From Rhodoferax sp. PAMC 29310 (lineage in GTDB: Bacteria; Pseudomonadota; Gammaproteobacteria; Burkholderiales; Burkholderiaceae_C), in assembly GCF_017948265.1 (NCBI RefSeq), contig NZ_CP072852.1, forward strand, positions 3,720,001 through 3,784,000: 64,000 nucleotides of DNA, given 5' to 3'. The notes beneath the pieces are model-generated. The model was not told the DNA's origin, made no database searches, and saw only the letters and a list, made by a program, of their open reading frames with translations. A program made the position numbers and the translations under genes. Positions 17,463 to 26,137 of this stretch are shown piece after piece. Numbering within the stretch: the stretch's first letter is position 1; every line of letters begins with the position of its first letter.

Positions 17463-18305
17463 TCAAGTCCGTGAGGCCGGTGGTAACCGGTACAGTCGCC
17501 GGGCATTGGTGTCCATGACGGCGAGTTGCGGTTGCTTGTCTAGAGGGGTCAATAGCGTCTCTGTCGCAGCCCACCACTGTGCGTAGGTACTGCTCAATTC
17601 GAGCACAGGCCAATCGCTGCCCCACACCAGGCGGTCTGCGCCAAAGCAGTGCAAAACATGCTTGGCCCAAGGGTGGACCACGCTGGGCGAGGGCGTCGGA
17701 CCGGCTTCGGTCAGCAACCCGGATAGTTTGCAGAAAGCGTCTGTTTTCGAGGCCAATCGGGCGATGTCGTCAGCCCAAGGCTGCCATTCGTTGCCGGCAA
17801 TGTTGGGCTTGCTGGCATGGTCGACCACGATGCGCAAACCGGGATAACGAGCGGCCAATGTCAGCAGGTGAGGTAAGTGCCTGGGGGTTACGAGTGCATC
17901 AAACACCAGGTCGCAGTCAATCAGGGTGTTCAACGCGGGCGCCAGATCGGGCTGCAGTATCCACTCAGCATCGTCGATGTCCTGAAGCATGGGACGCAAG
18001 CCCTTGAGCCGGGGATGGCGCGCCAAGTGTTGAATGCGCGCGGGCGCATGGGCGGCGGCCAGGTCAGTCCAGCCCACCACACCGAGAACGCAAGGGTTGG
18101 CGTCGGCCTGGGCCAGAAGAAAATCGGTCTCAGCCTCGGTGGGCGCAGCCTGTACCAGCACGCCCCCAGTCACGCCATGCGGCGCTGATTGGGCTTGCCA
18201 ATCGCTGATCGCCACATCGCGGTAAATCGGCGTGAGCGACGAGTTCAGCCAGCCGTAGTCGCCACGTGCCAACTGCCAACAATGGAAATGCGCGTCGACA
18301 CTCAT
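17463..18305 (-). CDS. Amidohydrolase, L-fuconolactonase-like
   Basis: A 280-residue amidohydrolase-2 protein. VDAHFHCWQL at the start gives the first metal-binding His pair, IVVDHASKP the next His, and LVWGSDWPVLE the late Asp. The pattern, with a YGWLNSSLTPIYRDV stretch after the His pair, is that of L-fuconolactonase and related sugar lactonases that open aldonolactones. Its ATG overlaps the stop of the aldo/keto reductase (TCAT at 18302-18305), which supports consecutive steps: sugar oxidised to lactone, lactone opened to acid. Confidence 0.85.
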   Translation of the reverse strand: MSVDAHFHCWQLARGDYGWLNSSLTPIYRDVAISDWQAQSAPHGVTGGVLVQAAPTEAETDFLLAQADANPCVLGVVGWTDLAAAHAPARIQHLARHPRLKGLRPMLQDIDDAEWILQPDLAPALNTLIDCDLVFDALVTPRHLPHLLTLAARYPGLRIVVDHASKPNIAGNEWQPWADDIARLASKTDAFCKLSGLLTEAGPTPSPSVVHPWAKHVLHCFGADRLVWGSDWPVLELSSTYAQWWAATETLLTPLDKQPQLAVMDTNARRLYRLPPASRT

Positions 18306-19306
18306 GGGGTGGGCGCATGAACAGGAATCAAGCCTTGTACCCGGAGCTCCGTCCAGAACTCAGGCGTCACCGGATAGCGCAACATCGCTTGGGCATCCTC
18401 CCATTCTGCGACCCTGCGCGCGCCCAGCATGACGATGTCAACCGCCGGATGCGCTAATGCAAACTGCAGTGCGGCAGCACGCAACGGAACGCCAAACGCC
18501 TCACACACAGTTTCAATCTGTGCCGTGCGTTGCAGCCAAGGTTTGGCCGCTGGTGCATAGTTAAATGAAGGTACGCCGCCCCGCGTTCCTGTGGCGAGGA
18601 TACCTGAATTGAACACGCCGCCCAGCGCCACATGCACACCACGCGCCAAGCATGCAGGCAGCAGTTCTGGCAACCCACTATGGTCTAGCAGGCTATAGCG
18701 ACCAGCCAGCATCAGCACATCGAGATCGGCTTCGGCCAGCACCTGTAGCACCACGGCCACATCATTGGTGCCCAGCCCGACAGCACCCACCAGCCCTTCG
18801 TGCTTGAGCTGCTCCAGCGCCGGCAGGGTTTCTTCCAACACCTGGCGCAATACGCCAGGCGCATTGGCGCCATGCGTGGCCGCGTCTGGGTCATGCACAT
18901 AAACCACGTCGAGTTGGGCCAGACCCAGGCGCTGCAGGCTGTCTTCGACGCTGCGGCGAGTGCCGGCTGCGCTGAAGTCCCACGTCTGCCGGAACGGCAG
19001 AATGTCCACATAACCATGCTGCGAACGCGCGGTGCTTGCGTCAGGGATGAGCAGCCTGCCCACCTTGCTGGACAGCACAAACGCATCGCGCCCCTGGCTG
19101 CGCAGCGCATCGCCCAGACGCCGCTCTGAGAGGCCATGACCGTAGTGTGGGGCGGTGTCAAAACTGCGACAACCGCTGCGCCACGCGGCATCTACCAAGT
19201 GCCGCGCCTCGTCGTCACTAACGGCTTCAAACAGATTGCCTAAAGGTGCACCGCCCAAGCCGAGACGCAGGCCGCTGTCAGCGCATGCGGGAAAGAAAAA
19301 TGTCAT
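18302..19306 (-). CDS. Aldo/keto reductase, probable L-fucose/D-threo-aldose 1-dehydrogenase
   Basis: A 334-residue NAD(P)-dependent oxidoreductase. LGLGGAPLGNLF opens the barrel. SFDTAPHYGHGLSERRLGDAL carries the catalytic Asp and Tyr, SSKVGRL the Lys, and VDVVYVHDPD-type sequence (DVVYVHDPDA) the His. Ending LGARRVAEWEDAQ is the cofactor region. This subgroup oxidises L-fucose, D-arabinose or L-galactose at C1. First gene of the minus-strand set and divergent from fucU, with a palindromic candidate operator in between. Specificity is inferred from the neighbours. Confidence 0.87.
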   Translation of the reverse strand: MTFFFPACADSGLRLGLGGAPLGNLFEAVSDDEARHLVDAAWRSGCRSFDTAPHYGHGLSERRLGDALRSQGRDAFVLSSKVGRLLIPDASTARSQHGYVDILPFRQTWDFSAAGTRRSVEDSLQRLGLAQLDVVYVHDPDAATHGANAPGVLRQVLEETLPALEQLKHEGLVGAVGLGTNDVAVVLQVLAEADLDVLMLAGRYSLLDHSGLPELLPACLARGVHVALGGVFNSGILATGTRGGVPSFNYAPAAKPWLQRTAQIETVCEAFGVPLRAAALQFALAHPAVDIVMLGARRVAEWEDAQAMLRYPVTPEFWTELRVQGLIPVHAPTP

Positions 19307-19351
19307 TTCAGGGTTTATCCCAATAAAAGTTTAGCAATGCTACAACTAACA

Positions 19352-19366
19352 TGTCAGTAATTGACA
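19352..19366. promoter_or_regulatory. Candidate GntR operator in the divergent promoter
   Basis: TGTCA-GTAAT-TGACA is a perfect 5-5-5 inverted repeat in the 138-bp gap between the aldo/keto reductase and fucU. Size and symmetry suit a dimeric FCD-type GntR repressor such as the one at 19917. No other palindrome as good was seen in the gap. Confidence 0.5.
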
Positions 19367-19444
19367 CCGGGAAATCCCGAGGTCTTCGCAAATAAAGCCG
19401 ACTTGGAAAACACAACGCCCTGGTCAACCAACGACTCCTTTTAA

Positions 19445-19891
19445 ATGCTTAAAAACGTTCCTCTCCTCTTAACGCCCGATACGCTTCATGCACTTGCAAG
19501 CATGGGTCATGGCGACGACGTGGCCATCGTTGACGCGAATTTCCCAGCGGCCCATTTGGCCCGCAAAGGGGGGGCACGGCTGGTGCAACTGGCTGGCGTC
19601 AGCGCAACGCAGGCGCTCAATGCGGTGCTTCAAGTTCTTCCGTTGGACAACTTTTCGTCGCATGCGGCCTGGACCATGCAGGTGGTGGGTGACACGGGCG
19701 CCGTTCCCGGGCCCGTGGCCGAATTTGCGGTTGAGCTGGCTCAGGCTGGTGAAGCACCTGCGGCCACATTGGAGCGGTTTGATTTTTACCAGCATGCACA
19801 GTCCGCCTTCCTGATCTTGGGCACTGGCGACTCCCGCAAATACGGCAACATCCTGCTGCGCAAGGGTGTCATCTCAACGGACGCGCCGTGA
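19445..19891 (+). CDS. fucU: RbsD/FucU-family sugar mutarotase
   Basis: A 148-residue cytoplasmic protein of the RbsD/FucU family, which interconverts sugar anomers. The signature MGHGDDVAIVDANFPA (residues ~22-37) has the conserved His and Asp, and the C-terminus has GDSRKYGNILLRKGV with the conserved Tyr and Asn. Length matches FucU (~140). In a locus with a C1 dehydrogenase and a lactonase, it would supply the anomer the dehydrogenase prefers. First gene of the plus-strand set. The GntR gene starts 25 bp after its stop. Confidence 0.87.
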   Translation: MLKNVPLLLTPDTLHALASMGHGDDVAIVDANFPAAHLARKGGARLVQLAGVSATQALNAVLQVLPLDNFSSHAAWTMQVVGDTGAVPGPVAEFAVELAQAGEAPAATLERFDFYQHAQSAFLILGTGDSRKYGNILLRKGVISTDAP

Positions 19892-19916
19892 ACGAGAGCC
19901 GGAAAGATTGCCCAGC

Positions 19917-20624
19917 ATGAGCGTCACTCCTCCCGTCGTTGCCAGTAGCTTGCGCACGCAGGCCTATGCGAGCTTTCAGCAGCAAATTGTTGACGCCAAT
20001 ATCCACCCCGGCCAATTCATCTCCCAGCGCGAACTGATGCAGTTGCTGGGCATGCCACTGGGTGCCGTGCGCGAGCTGATTCCGCGCCTGGAAGCTGAAG
20101 GGCTGCTCAAGACCGTGCCACAACGTGGCCTGCAAGTGGCCCATGTCGACCTGAAGTTGATCAACAACGCCTTTCAATTGCGTCAGTTGCTGGAACGCGA
20201 GGCTGCCAGGCGCTTTGTAACGACAGTGTCCGATCGGGATCTGGTCACCATTGAAAAAAGCCACCTCGATATCGTCCATCGGGCACGCAAGGGCGACATT
20301 GACGATGACCTACTCAATGAAGCGACAACGGTGGACTGGGGTCTTCACGACCTGATGATCGACGCACTCGGCAATGAACTGATTTCCGAGGTGTACCGCA
20401 TCAATAGCCTGCGGGTGCGCTTGATCAAGCTCGAAGGGTCCACCCTGTCACCCCAGGTGCTGATTCCAGCGATGGAGGAACACCTCTGGTTCATCGAGTC
20501 CCTCAAGCGACGCGACGCGCAGGCCGTGCTTGAACGACTCTCCCACCACATTGAAAGTGCGCACCTTCGCGTGCTTGGATTGCCGCGGCCCGCTATGCCG
20601 TGGTCTTTGGAGATCCCTGAATGA
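19917..20624 (+). CDS. GntR-family transcriptional regulator (FCD type)
   Basis: A 235-residue regulator. Residues ~20-75 form the winged helix (GQFISQRELMQLLGMPLGAVRELIPRLEAEGLL, then a PQRGLQV wing). Residues 85-225 are the all-helical FCD domain (FQLRQLLEREAARRF, HDLMIDALGN, then HLWFIESLKRRDAQ) that binds a small carboxylate effector. The start at 19917 follows the fucU stop; an upstream in-frame ATG (19866) overlaps fucU and is less likely. It overlaps the aldolase gene by ATGA at 20621-20624. Likely the local repressor acting at 19352-19366. Confidence 0.85.
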   Translation: MSVTPPVVASSLRTQAYASFQQQIVDANIHPGQFISQRELMQLLGMPLGAVRELIPRLEAEGLLKTVPQRGLQVAHVDLKLINNAFQLRQLLEREAARRFVTTVSDRDLVTIEKSHLDIVHRARKGDIDDDLLNEATTVDWGLHDLMIDALGNELISEVYRINSLRVRLIKLEGSTLSPQVLIPAMEEHLWFIESLKRRDAQAVLERLSHHIESAHLRVLGLPRPAMPWSLEIPE

Positions 20625-21562
20625 CGACACCCCCGAACACCACCAAAGCGGCTGCCTTTCGTGGCATCTGGCCCGCGCTCTTGACGCCACTGAATGCGGA
20701 CTTGAGCATTGATCACACCCGACTGGCGATCCATTGCAAGTCACTGCTTGCCCGTGGATGCCCTGGCGTCACATCGTTTGGGACCACCGGCGAGGGGCCA
20801 TCGTTTTCCATGACCGAGCGCAAGGAAGCTATCGAAAAGCTGATTGGAAACGGCATTCTGGCCTCACAAATCATGGTGTCCACCAGTTGCGCTGCGCTGC
20901 CAGAAACGCTGGAATTAACGCAACATGCCGTGAAACTCGGCGTGCACGGCTGCCTGATGCTTCCGCCGTTTTTCCTCAAGGGCGTGTCTGACCAGGGCGT
21001 CATTGATAGCTATCGCTATGTGATTGACCGCATGGGTGAGGATCTGCCCAAGCTCAAGCTTTACCTGTACCACATCCCACAGGTGACAGGCGTTGGCCTG
21101 TCGCACCAAGTCATTCGGGCGCTCAAGCAGCAATACCCCGACACCATCCTGGGCATCAAGGACAGCGCTTGCACCACCGCGCACTCGGTCGGGCTGGCCG
21201 AGGCCTTCATGAAAGATCTGACGGTGTACGTCGGCTTCGAGCCCGACCTGCCGGAAATGGGCCGGCGCGGGAGCACTGGCGCCATCAGCGGCTTGGCCAA
21301 CTTCATGCCCCGCTTGGTCAGCCGCTTGGTGACTCAGCCTGACGCGCCAACTACGGCGTCGGAACGCGAGCGGGTTATTCAGCTGATCGACTTGCTGGGT
21401 GCGTATTCACTGATGCCGGCACTCAAGGGCATCATGGCAATGCTGAGCGGAGATCCAACTTGGCTGCGCGTGCGAGCGCCGCTGGTGGCCTTGAGCGCCG
21501 AAGAATTCAAGTCTCTGGAGCGCACGATCCTGGCATTTGGCATCAATCCGGATCGCGACTGA
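20621..21562 (+). CDS. DHDPS/NAL-family aldolase (2-keto-3-deoxy sugar acid type)
   Basis: A 313-residue class I aldolase. The alpha-keto-acid loop reads SFGTTGEGPSFS, the active-site Tyr is in LYLYHIPQVTG, and the Schiff-base Lys is in ILGIKDSAC. The family cleaves or forms bonds to pyruvate. In this locus the natural role is cleavage of a 2-keto-3-deoxy sugar acid made by the UxaA-type dehydratase, giving pyruvate plus an aldehyde (lactaldehyde if the sugar is fucose). It is not dapA by context. Translationally coupled to the GntR gene. Confidence 0.85.
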   Translation: MTTPPNTTKAAAFRGIWPALLTPLNADLSIDHTRLAIHCKSLLARGCPGVTSFGTTGEGPSFSMTERKEAIEKLIGNGILASQIMVSTSCAALPETLELTQHAVKLGVHGCLMLPPFFLKGVSDQGVIDSYRYVIDRMGEDLPKLKLYLYHIPQVTGVGLSHQVIRALKQQYPDTILGIKDSACTTAHSVGLAEAFMKDLTVYVGFEPDLPEMGRRGSTGAISGLANFMPRLVSRLVTQPDAPTTASERERVIQLIDLLGAYSLMPALKGIMAMLSGDPTWLRVRAPLVALSAEEFKSLERTILAFGINPDRD

Positions 21563-21590
21563 GTGCGACCTGACTTCGGTCACGTTTTTT
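21563..21590 (+). terminator. Hairpin with T-run between aldolase and TRAP genes
   Basis: GACC (loop TGACTTC) GGTC, with an outer imperfect pair, is followed by CACG and six T. The stem is short, so it probably only lowers read-through into dctP. Confidence 0.45.
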
Positions 21591-21627
21591 GATAAGTTAG
21601 CCAACCGATAGACAAAAAGGAGACAAC

Positions 21628-22635
21628 ATGAAACATTCCCTACTTCGCCGCACATTGCTGGTCGCAGCCTCTTCCGTTGTGCTGATGGGCGCCATCCTGC
21701 CGGCAGCCCACGCCCAGAACAAAATGGTTCTGCGCGTCTCAACGCCCGCCGTTCCAGACGACTGGCATGCCAAGATGTGGACGGTCTTCAAAGACGAATT
21801 GGAAAAAAGTTTGCCCGGTGAATTTGATGTGCAAATTAACCTGAATGCCTCGCTCTTCAAGCAGGGAACTGAGCCGGCCGCTATGGCGCGCGGCAATTTG
21901 GAGTTGTCATCGATATCAGCGTTCGACATCGCCAAGTTGGTGCCAGAGTTTTCGATCTTCACAGCCGGCTATGTCATTCGCGATCCGGAGCACCAGCAAA
22001 AGGTTTTCAATGGCCCCATTGGCGCTGAAATGTTCAAGTCGGTGGCTGAAAAAATGGATGTCACCCCCCTGTCCACGATCTACCTCGGCACTCGCCAGGT
22101 CAACCTTAGGGAAGTCCGCTCCGTCAAGACCCCCGCCGACCTGAAAGGCGTGAAGCTGCGCATGCCCGGCTCTAAAGAATGGCTATTTCTGGGCGACGCG
22201 CTGGGCGCTACACCCACACCACTGGCCTTCGGCGAGGTCTACCTGGGTCTGAAGACCGGCACCATTGACGGTCAGGACAACCCACTGCCGACAGTGCGCG
22301 CCGCCAAGTTTTACGAAGTGACCAAGCAGATCGTGATGACCAGCCACTTGGTGGACGGCATCTTCATCGCCATTTCCAACAAAGCCTGGAATTCAATGAA
22401 TGCGACACAAAAGCAGAAGATGACGGCAGCGGCGCAGGCGGCGTCGAGCTACAACAATGAAAACCGCATCAAAGAAGAGTCGCAGTTGGTGGAATTCTTC
22501 AGGCAACAAGGCCTGCAAGTGACTACACCCGATGTTGATGCGTTTCGCAAGTCGGTTCAGGCAACTTACCTGAACTCGGACTACGCTAAGGTCTGGCCCA
22601 AAGGACTGCTTGAGCGCGTGAATCAGACCAAATAA
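21628..22635 (+). CDS. TRAP transporter substrate-binding protein (DctP)
   Basis: A 335-residue periplasmic protein with a clear signal (positively charged start, hydrophobic core, AHAQN cleavage region near 30). LYLGTRQVNLREVRSVKTPADLKGVKLRMPG-type sequence contains the conserved DctP Arg that contacts the substrate carboxylate, and LAFGEVYLGLKTGTIDGQDNP is the other family block. AAAAAGGAG precedes ATG 21628. It delivers an organic acid to the DctQM membrane unit. In this locus a sugar acid is the likely ligand, which would enter the pathway after the lactonase step. Confidence 0.9.
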   Translation: MKHSLLRRTLLVAASSVVLMGAILPAAHAQNKMVLRVSTPAVPDDWHAKMWTVFKDELEKSLPGEFDVQINLNASLFKQGTEPAAMARGNLELSSISAFDIAKLVPEFSIFTAGYVIRDPEHQQKVFNGPIGAEMFKSVAEKMDVTPLSTIYLGTRQVNLREVRSVKTPADLKGVKLRMPGSKEWLFLGDALGATPTPLAFGEVYLGLKTGTIDGQDNPLPTVRAAKFYEVTKQIVMTSHLVDGIFIAISNKAWNSMNATQKQKMTAAAQAASSYNNENRIKEESQLVEFFRQQGLQVTTPDVDAFRKSVQATYLNSDYAKVWPKGLLERVNQTK

Positions 22636-22645
22636 AGGAGTCACC

Positions 22646-23116
22646 ATGCTGGAGCGTTCACGGCGTATCGCCGAAGGTGTGGCGGCGGCCGTTTTCGCCC
22701 TTCTCTTTTTGATATTTGTGGTGCAGGTTGGCATGCGATTTGTGTTCAACCAGCCGCTGGCTTGGTCGGACGAGTTGATCGTCGTGCTGTACATCTTGAT
22801 GGTGTTCTGGAGCGCTGCCACACTCCTGAAGGAAAAAGAGCATGTCATGCTGGACCTGGTCTATGCCGCGCTGCCACCTGCCGGGCAGCGGGTATTCGGC
22901 CTGATCGGTGCGGCCCTGACGGCTGGCCTCATGCTATTTATGCTGCCCGAAGCATTCGACTACATCCGCTTCATGTACCGGGAGAAAACACCCGTTCTGG
23001 ACATTCCCTTTTCCTATGTCTTTGCGCCGTTCCTGCTGTTTGTGGCGGTCATCGGCATCCAATATGTCATCAAGTTTGTTCGCTTACTCGGGCGCAACTG
23101 GAAGGAGCAGTTATGA
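22646..23116 (+). CDS. TRAP transporter small permease (DctQ)
   Basis: A 156-residue inner-membrane protein with four hydrophobic helices and the DctQ pattern: NQPLAWSDELIVVLYIL after the first helix and KEKEHVMLDLVY in the loop after the second. Ten bases after dctP and overlapping dctM by ATGA (23113-23116). Confidence 0.9.
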   Translation: MLERSRRIAEGVAAAVFALLFLIFVVQVGMRFVFNQPLAWSDELIVVLYILMVFWSAATLLKEKEHVMLDLVYAALPPAGQRVFGLIGAALTAGLMLFMLPEAFDYIRFMYREKTPVLDIPFSYVFAPFLLFVAVIGIQYVIKFVRLLGRNWKEQL

Positions 23117-24402
23117 GTCAGGCGTTGATGGTTTTACTGGGTATGCTGGTCGTCACTCTGGTGCTGCGCCTGCCGATCGGTTTTGGCATGCTGATCAGTG
23201 GCGTGTCCTATCTGGCGTTCAAGCGCCAAGACCTGGGCTTAGTGGCCGAGCAAGTTCTCAATGGGCTTTACAACAGCTACATTTTGCTGGCCGTTCCGCT
23301 TTTCATCTTTGCTGCATCAGTGATGAATTCCGGCACAGTCAGCGAGCGTTTGTTTGATTTTGCCCTGGCCATCGTCGGTCGCCTGCGCGGCGGACTGGCG
23401 CATGTCAACATCATCGTCAGCGTAATTTTCTCCGGCATGAGTGGCAGTGCAATTGCAGACGCGGCAGGGCCGGGCATCGTGAGCATCCGTATGATGCAGA
23501 AAAACGGTTACAGCGCAGAATTTGCCGGCGCGTTGACGGCGGCCTCATCAACAATCGGTCCCATTATTCCGCCGTCCATTCCACTGGTGATCTACGCCAT
23601 GGTATCCGGCGCATCGGTGGGGGCCCTTTTTCTGGGTGGTGTCGTCCCCGGGTTGCTGATGGCCGTGGCCTTGATGCTTGCGGTGCATTTCGTCGCCGCC
23701 AAACGAAATCTGCCCCGTGGTGAGAAGATTGCGCTGCGGGCTTATCCCCGCATTTTGTTGCGCGGCATTCTCCCACTGACTTTGCCTGTCGTTCTGCTGG
23801 GCGGAATTTACACAGGCATATTCACGCCAACCGAAGCGGCGTCGGTCGCAGCCCTTTATGCACTGTTCCTGGCCAGCATCGTTTACAAGGCATTGAGCTG
23901 GAGAAGGTTCTACGAGATTTTGGTCGAGTCATCCAAGGCAAGCGCATCGGTGACGCTGATCATTGCCTCGGCCTTTGTCATCAACTATGCATTCACGGCA
24001 GAAAACGTGCCCGGGCTGGTGGCCGCTTGGTTGACCGGTATGGACCTGTCGCCACTGGGGTTTCTGTTGATGGTGAATGTGCTGTTCCTAGTACTCGGAT
24101 GCTTTCTTGACACGTCTATCATGTTGCTGGTGCTGGTTCCCATTCTGCTGCCGACAGCCAAGCTGCTGGGTATTGACCTCGTGCACCTGGGCGTGGTGCT
24201 GGCGGTCAATATGATGATTGGGCTGGTCACGCCACCATTCGGCATGCTTTTGTTTGTGATCAACGCGCTGGCTGGCGTGTCGCTCAAGGGCATGATCCGT
24301 GAAGCGTGGTTGTTCATTGGAGTGCTGCTGGTGGCATTGGTACTGATGACGACTTTTCCTCAGATCGTATTGTGGCTACCGAACCTAATGGGTTACCGAT
24401 GA
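23113..24402 (+). CDS. TRAP transporter large permease (DctM)
   Basis: A 429-residue integral membrane protein with about twelve segments. Diagnostic DctM stretches are VPLFIFAASVMNSG, FSGMSGSAIADAAGPG and AASSTIGPIIPPSIPLVIYA, and near the end LVTPPFGMLLFVINALAGVS. The start at 23113 overlaps dctQ by ATGA; the longer in-frame ORF upstream is a shadow of dctQ. Last gene of the plus-strand sugar set. Confidence 0.92.
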   Translation: MSQALMVLLGMLVVTLVLRLPIGFGMLISGVSYLAFKRQDLGLVAEQVLNGLYNSYILLAVPLFIFAASVMNSGTVSERLFDFALAIVGRLRGGLAHVNIIVSVIFSGMSGSAIADAAGPGIVSIRMMQKNGYSAEFAGALTAASSTIGPIIPPSIPLVIYAMVSGASVGALFLGGVVPGLLMAVALMLAVHFVAAKRNLPRGEKIALRAYPRILLRGILPLTLPVVLLGGIYTGIFTPTEAASVAALYALFLASIVYKALSWRRFYEILVESSKASASVTLIIASAFVINYAFTAENVPGLVAAWLTGMDLSPLGFLLMVNVLFLVLGCFLDTSIMLLVLVPILLPTAKLLGIDLVHLGVVLAVNMMIGLVTPPFGMLLFVINALAGVSLKGMIREAWLFIGVLLVALVLMTTFPQIVLWLPNLMGYR

Positions 24403-24565
24403 AACCTATGTAAATGAAAGAAGAGTGCCCGTTCGATTATTAGATGGAAAGGAGTGCGTTCATGGCTAAATGAGCCCATCCCCTCGAAAAGGTAAAACGA
24501 GCGGATTTCCCTCATGAAAGAGGGACACGATATTTGCTGAAATCGCTTAATCCAGCGTTGTAATG
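24403..24565. other. Junction region with a three-codon ORF
   Basis: AAAGGAG at 24450-24456 is followed at good distance by ATG GCT AAA TGA (24462-24473), a well-formed start that stops at once. The rest has no ORF. It marks the border between the sugar locus and the decayed element at 24.5-26.1 kb. Confidence 0.4.
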
Positions 24566-24928
24566 TCAGCAACCCCAGGAAAAATCAACAGTAACCCTCT
24601 CGGAGGTAGCCTGCGGAACGACCGTTCGGCCATGCTTGGTGAGTTTGACCAAACCATATTGGGCCATGGTGTGCAGCGACCGTGACACGTTGGGCGCATG
24701 TTTCCCGACCGCCTTGGCTAAGGCGTCCATGGAGTCTGGGTGACTCTCACGAATGACCTTGAGCAAGGCCATGTTCTCATCGGACAGCACCCGTGCCATG
24801 GCGGTCACAGTGGGAAACCAAACGTTGGGTTCATCTTTGCCGCGTTGGCGTGTTTCAGCCGCAATTGCCAGTGTGCGGGCGCGCTGCACAGGCACTGGCG
24901 CAATACCGAACTTCAATACCTTGTTCAT
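24566..24928 (-). CDS. HTH antitoxin-like regulator (HVO_A0114/TumA family)
   Basis: A 120-residue DNA-binding protein. The C-terminal half is a winged helix: RVLSDENMALLKVIRE, then DALAKAVGKHAPNVSRSLHTMAQYGLV, then an HGRTVVP wing. These features are typical of the HVO_A0114 family, whose members pair with TumE-type toxins. The toxin gene lies immediately upstream on the same strand and its final TGA overlaps this ATG (24925-24928), the usual toxin-then-antitoxin layout. SD AAGGAG lies inside the toxin gene's 3' end. Intact by sequence. Confidence 0.8.
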   Translation of the reverse strand: MNKVLKFGIAPVPVQRARTLAIAAETRQRGKDEPNVWFPTVTAMARVLSDENMALLKVIRESHPDSMDALAKAVGKHAPNVSRSLHTMAQYGLVKLTKHGRTVVPQATSERVTVDFSWGC

Positions 24929-25323
24929 GGACTGATCTCCTTCAAAACGCGATCTACTTCAGCATAAAAATCACTGACCAACTGGTAAGCAGTGTCAAAC
25001 TCATACAGCACCCCCTCGTCCAAAGCGTGTCAATGACGGTGGTCGTACGGAAACCTTTTACCAGCATGCTTAAAACGCGAGCCTACCGGCTTCACGCCAT
25101 GGGCATTATCAAAACCAATGAGCCGGGTGCTGTCCGGCGCATGCAGCGTCAGGCTGTATCGGATACCGTGCGGTCGTTCCGCCGTTACGGGCACACTCGC
25201 AACCTCCATCTTGACCCAGTAGCCCGCATCATTTTGGACTTCAATATTGCCATCCAAGCCAAGCAAATATTCCAAACTTGTGGCCAGTGAACTTTGTGAA
25301 CCTATGCCAAGGCATATCATCAA
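24925..25323 (-). pseudogene. TumE-family (DUF6516) toxin with one in-frame TGA
   Basis: The frame runs 133 codons from 25323 to a TGA overlapping the antitoxin ATG, but has one internal TGA at 25030-25032. Before it: LEYLLGLDGNIEVQ, WVKMEVASV, PHGIRYSLTLH, GFDNAHGVKP and YDHRH, the TumE pattern. After it the same frame continues as family sequence: HALDEGVLYEFDT, then YQLVSDFYAEVDRVL. The codon was probably CGA (Arg), so one C-to-T change inactivates it. The start is uncertain: TTG at about 25275 before EYLLGLDG is an alternative. Confidence 0.82.
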
Positions 25324-25393
25324 ACGATAAGTGTATCAATGATCAATGTGAGTGAAATATTCCTTTCCTGACCTCACTCACGCCTTTGATGGT

Positions 25394-26134
25394 TCAGGGA
25401 GTTACAAAGGCATCCCTCATTTGTCGCGCGCGCTTGGCTTGGTCGGTATTAAGGTATACCGAAGTTGTTGAAACCGATGCGTGGCGCAGGTTGTCACGCA
25501 CCGTGGTCAGCTCTGCCCCCCGCGCCAAAGCATGTGTGGCGTGCGTATGTCGCATCCAGTGGGGACTTGCCCGGCGCAGCTTCTCGGCAGTCTTCGGCAA
25601 CTCGGCCTCAATGGCATCGGCAGTTGTCACGAAAAATCGCTTTGTGACGTTCCACAGCCGGGTCGAAGTGATACGGGTCTGACCGTTCCCGGCCTGCAGG
25701 TCAGCAATGAGCGGGGTGGACGGCTTCCACATGGCTGGTGTGGTTGGCATACCGCGCTGCATCAGGTATTGATCCAGCGCCACCCGGGCCAGCGGAGGTA
25801 ATGCCACTTTGCCTGCCTTGCTGCCCTTGCTAACCAGCTTGAGCCAATGGTCTCCCTGGGTATCCGTTTCAATCTGGCCCAGGGTGGCCCCCACGAACTC
25901 ACTGGATCTCAAGCCCGTGGCATAAGTAAAGTCCAGAACGAAGCGCAGCCGCTGAGCTGCCGCAAGCTTCCAGCCGTAGGACCACTCCAGCCCGTTGGTA
26001 ACGGCTCGGATAATGGCCCACTTACCCTCGGAAAACACGCGCCCCTCGTCCATGGGGGTGCTACCGCGCACCTTGACGCCGCCAAACGGGTTGGCCGGAA
26101 CATAGTGCTGCTCGATCAGCCACCCAAGAGTCCG
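25394..26134 (-). pseudogene. Tyrosine recombinase/integrase, N-terminally truncated
   Basis: The catalytic domain is complete: ATGLRSSE (Arg55, counting from Met at 26071), HWMRHTHATH (His171, Arg174), LRHAS (His197) and SVYLNTD (nucleophile Tyr206). The open frame extends only to a TGA at 26135-26137; beyond it no N-terminal core-binding domain (about 100 residues) is visible. Relatives of ~320-330 residues are phage- or element-type integrases. With the toxin-antitoxin remnant next to it, this is probably what is left of an integrated element. Confidence 0.82.
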
Positions 26135-26137
26135 TCA

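Noticed and set aside
25030-25032. TGA in the toxin gene as a selenocysteine codon
   Set aside because: No selenocysteine insertion hairpin is evident right after it, and the family has an ordinary residue (probably Arg) at this place.
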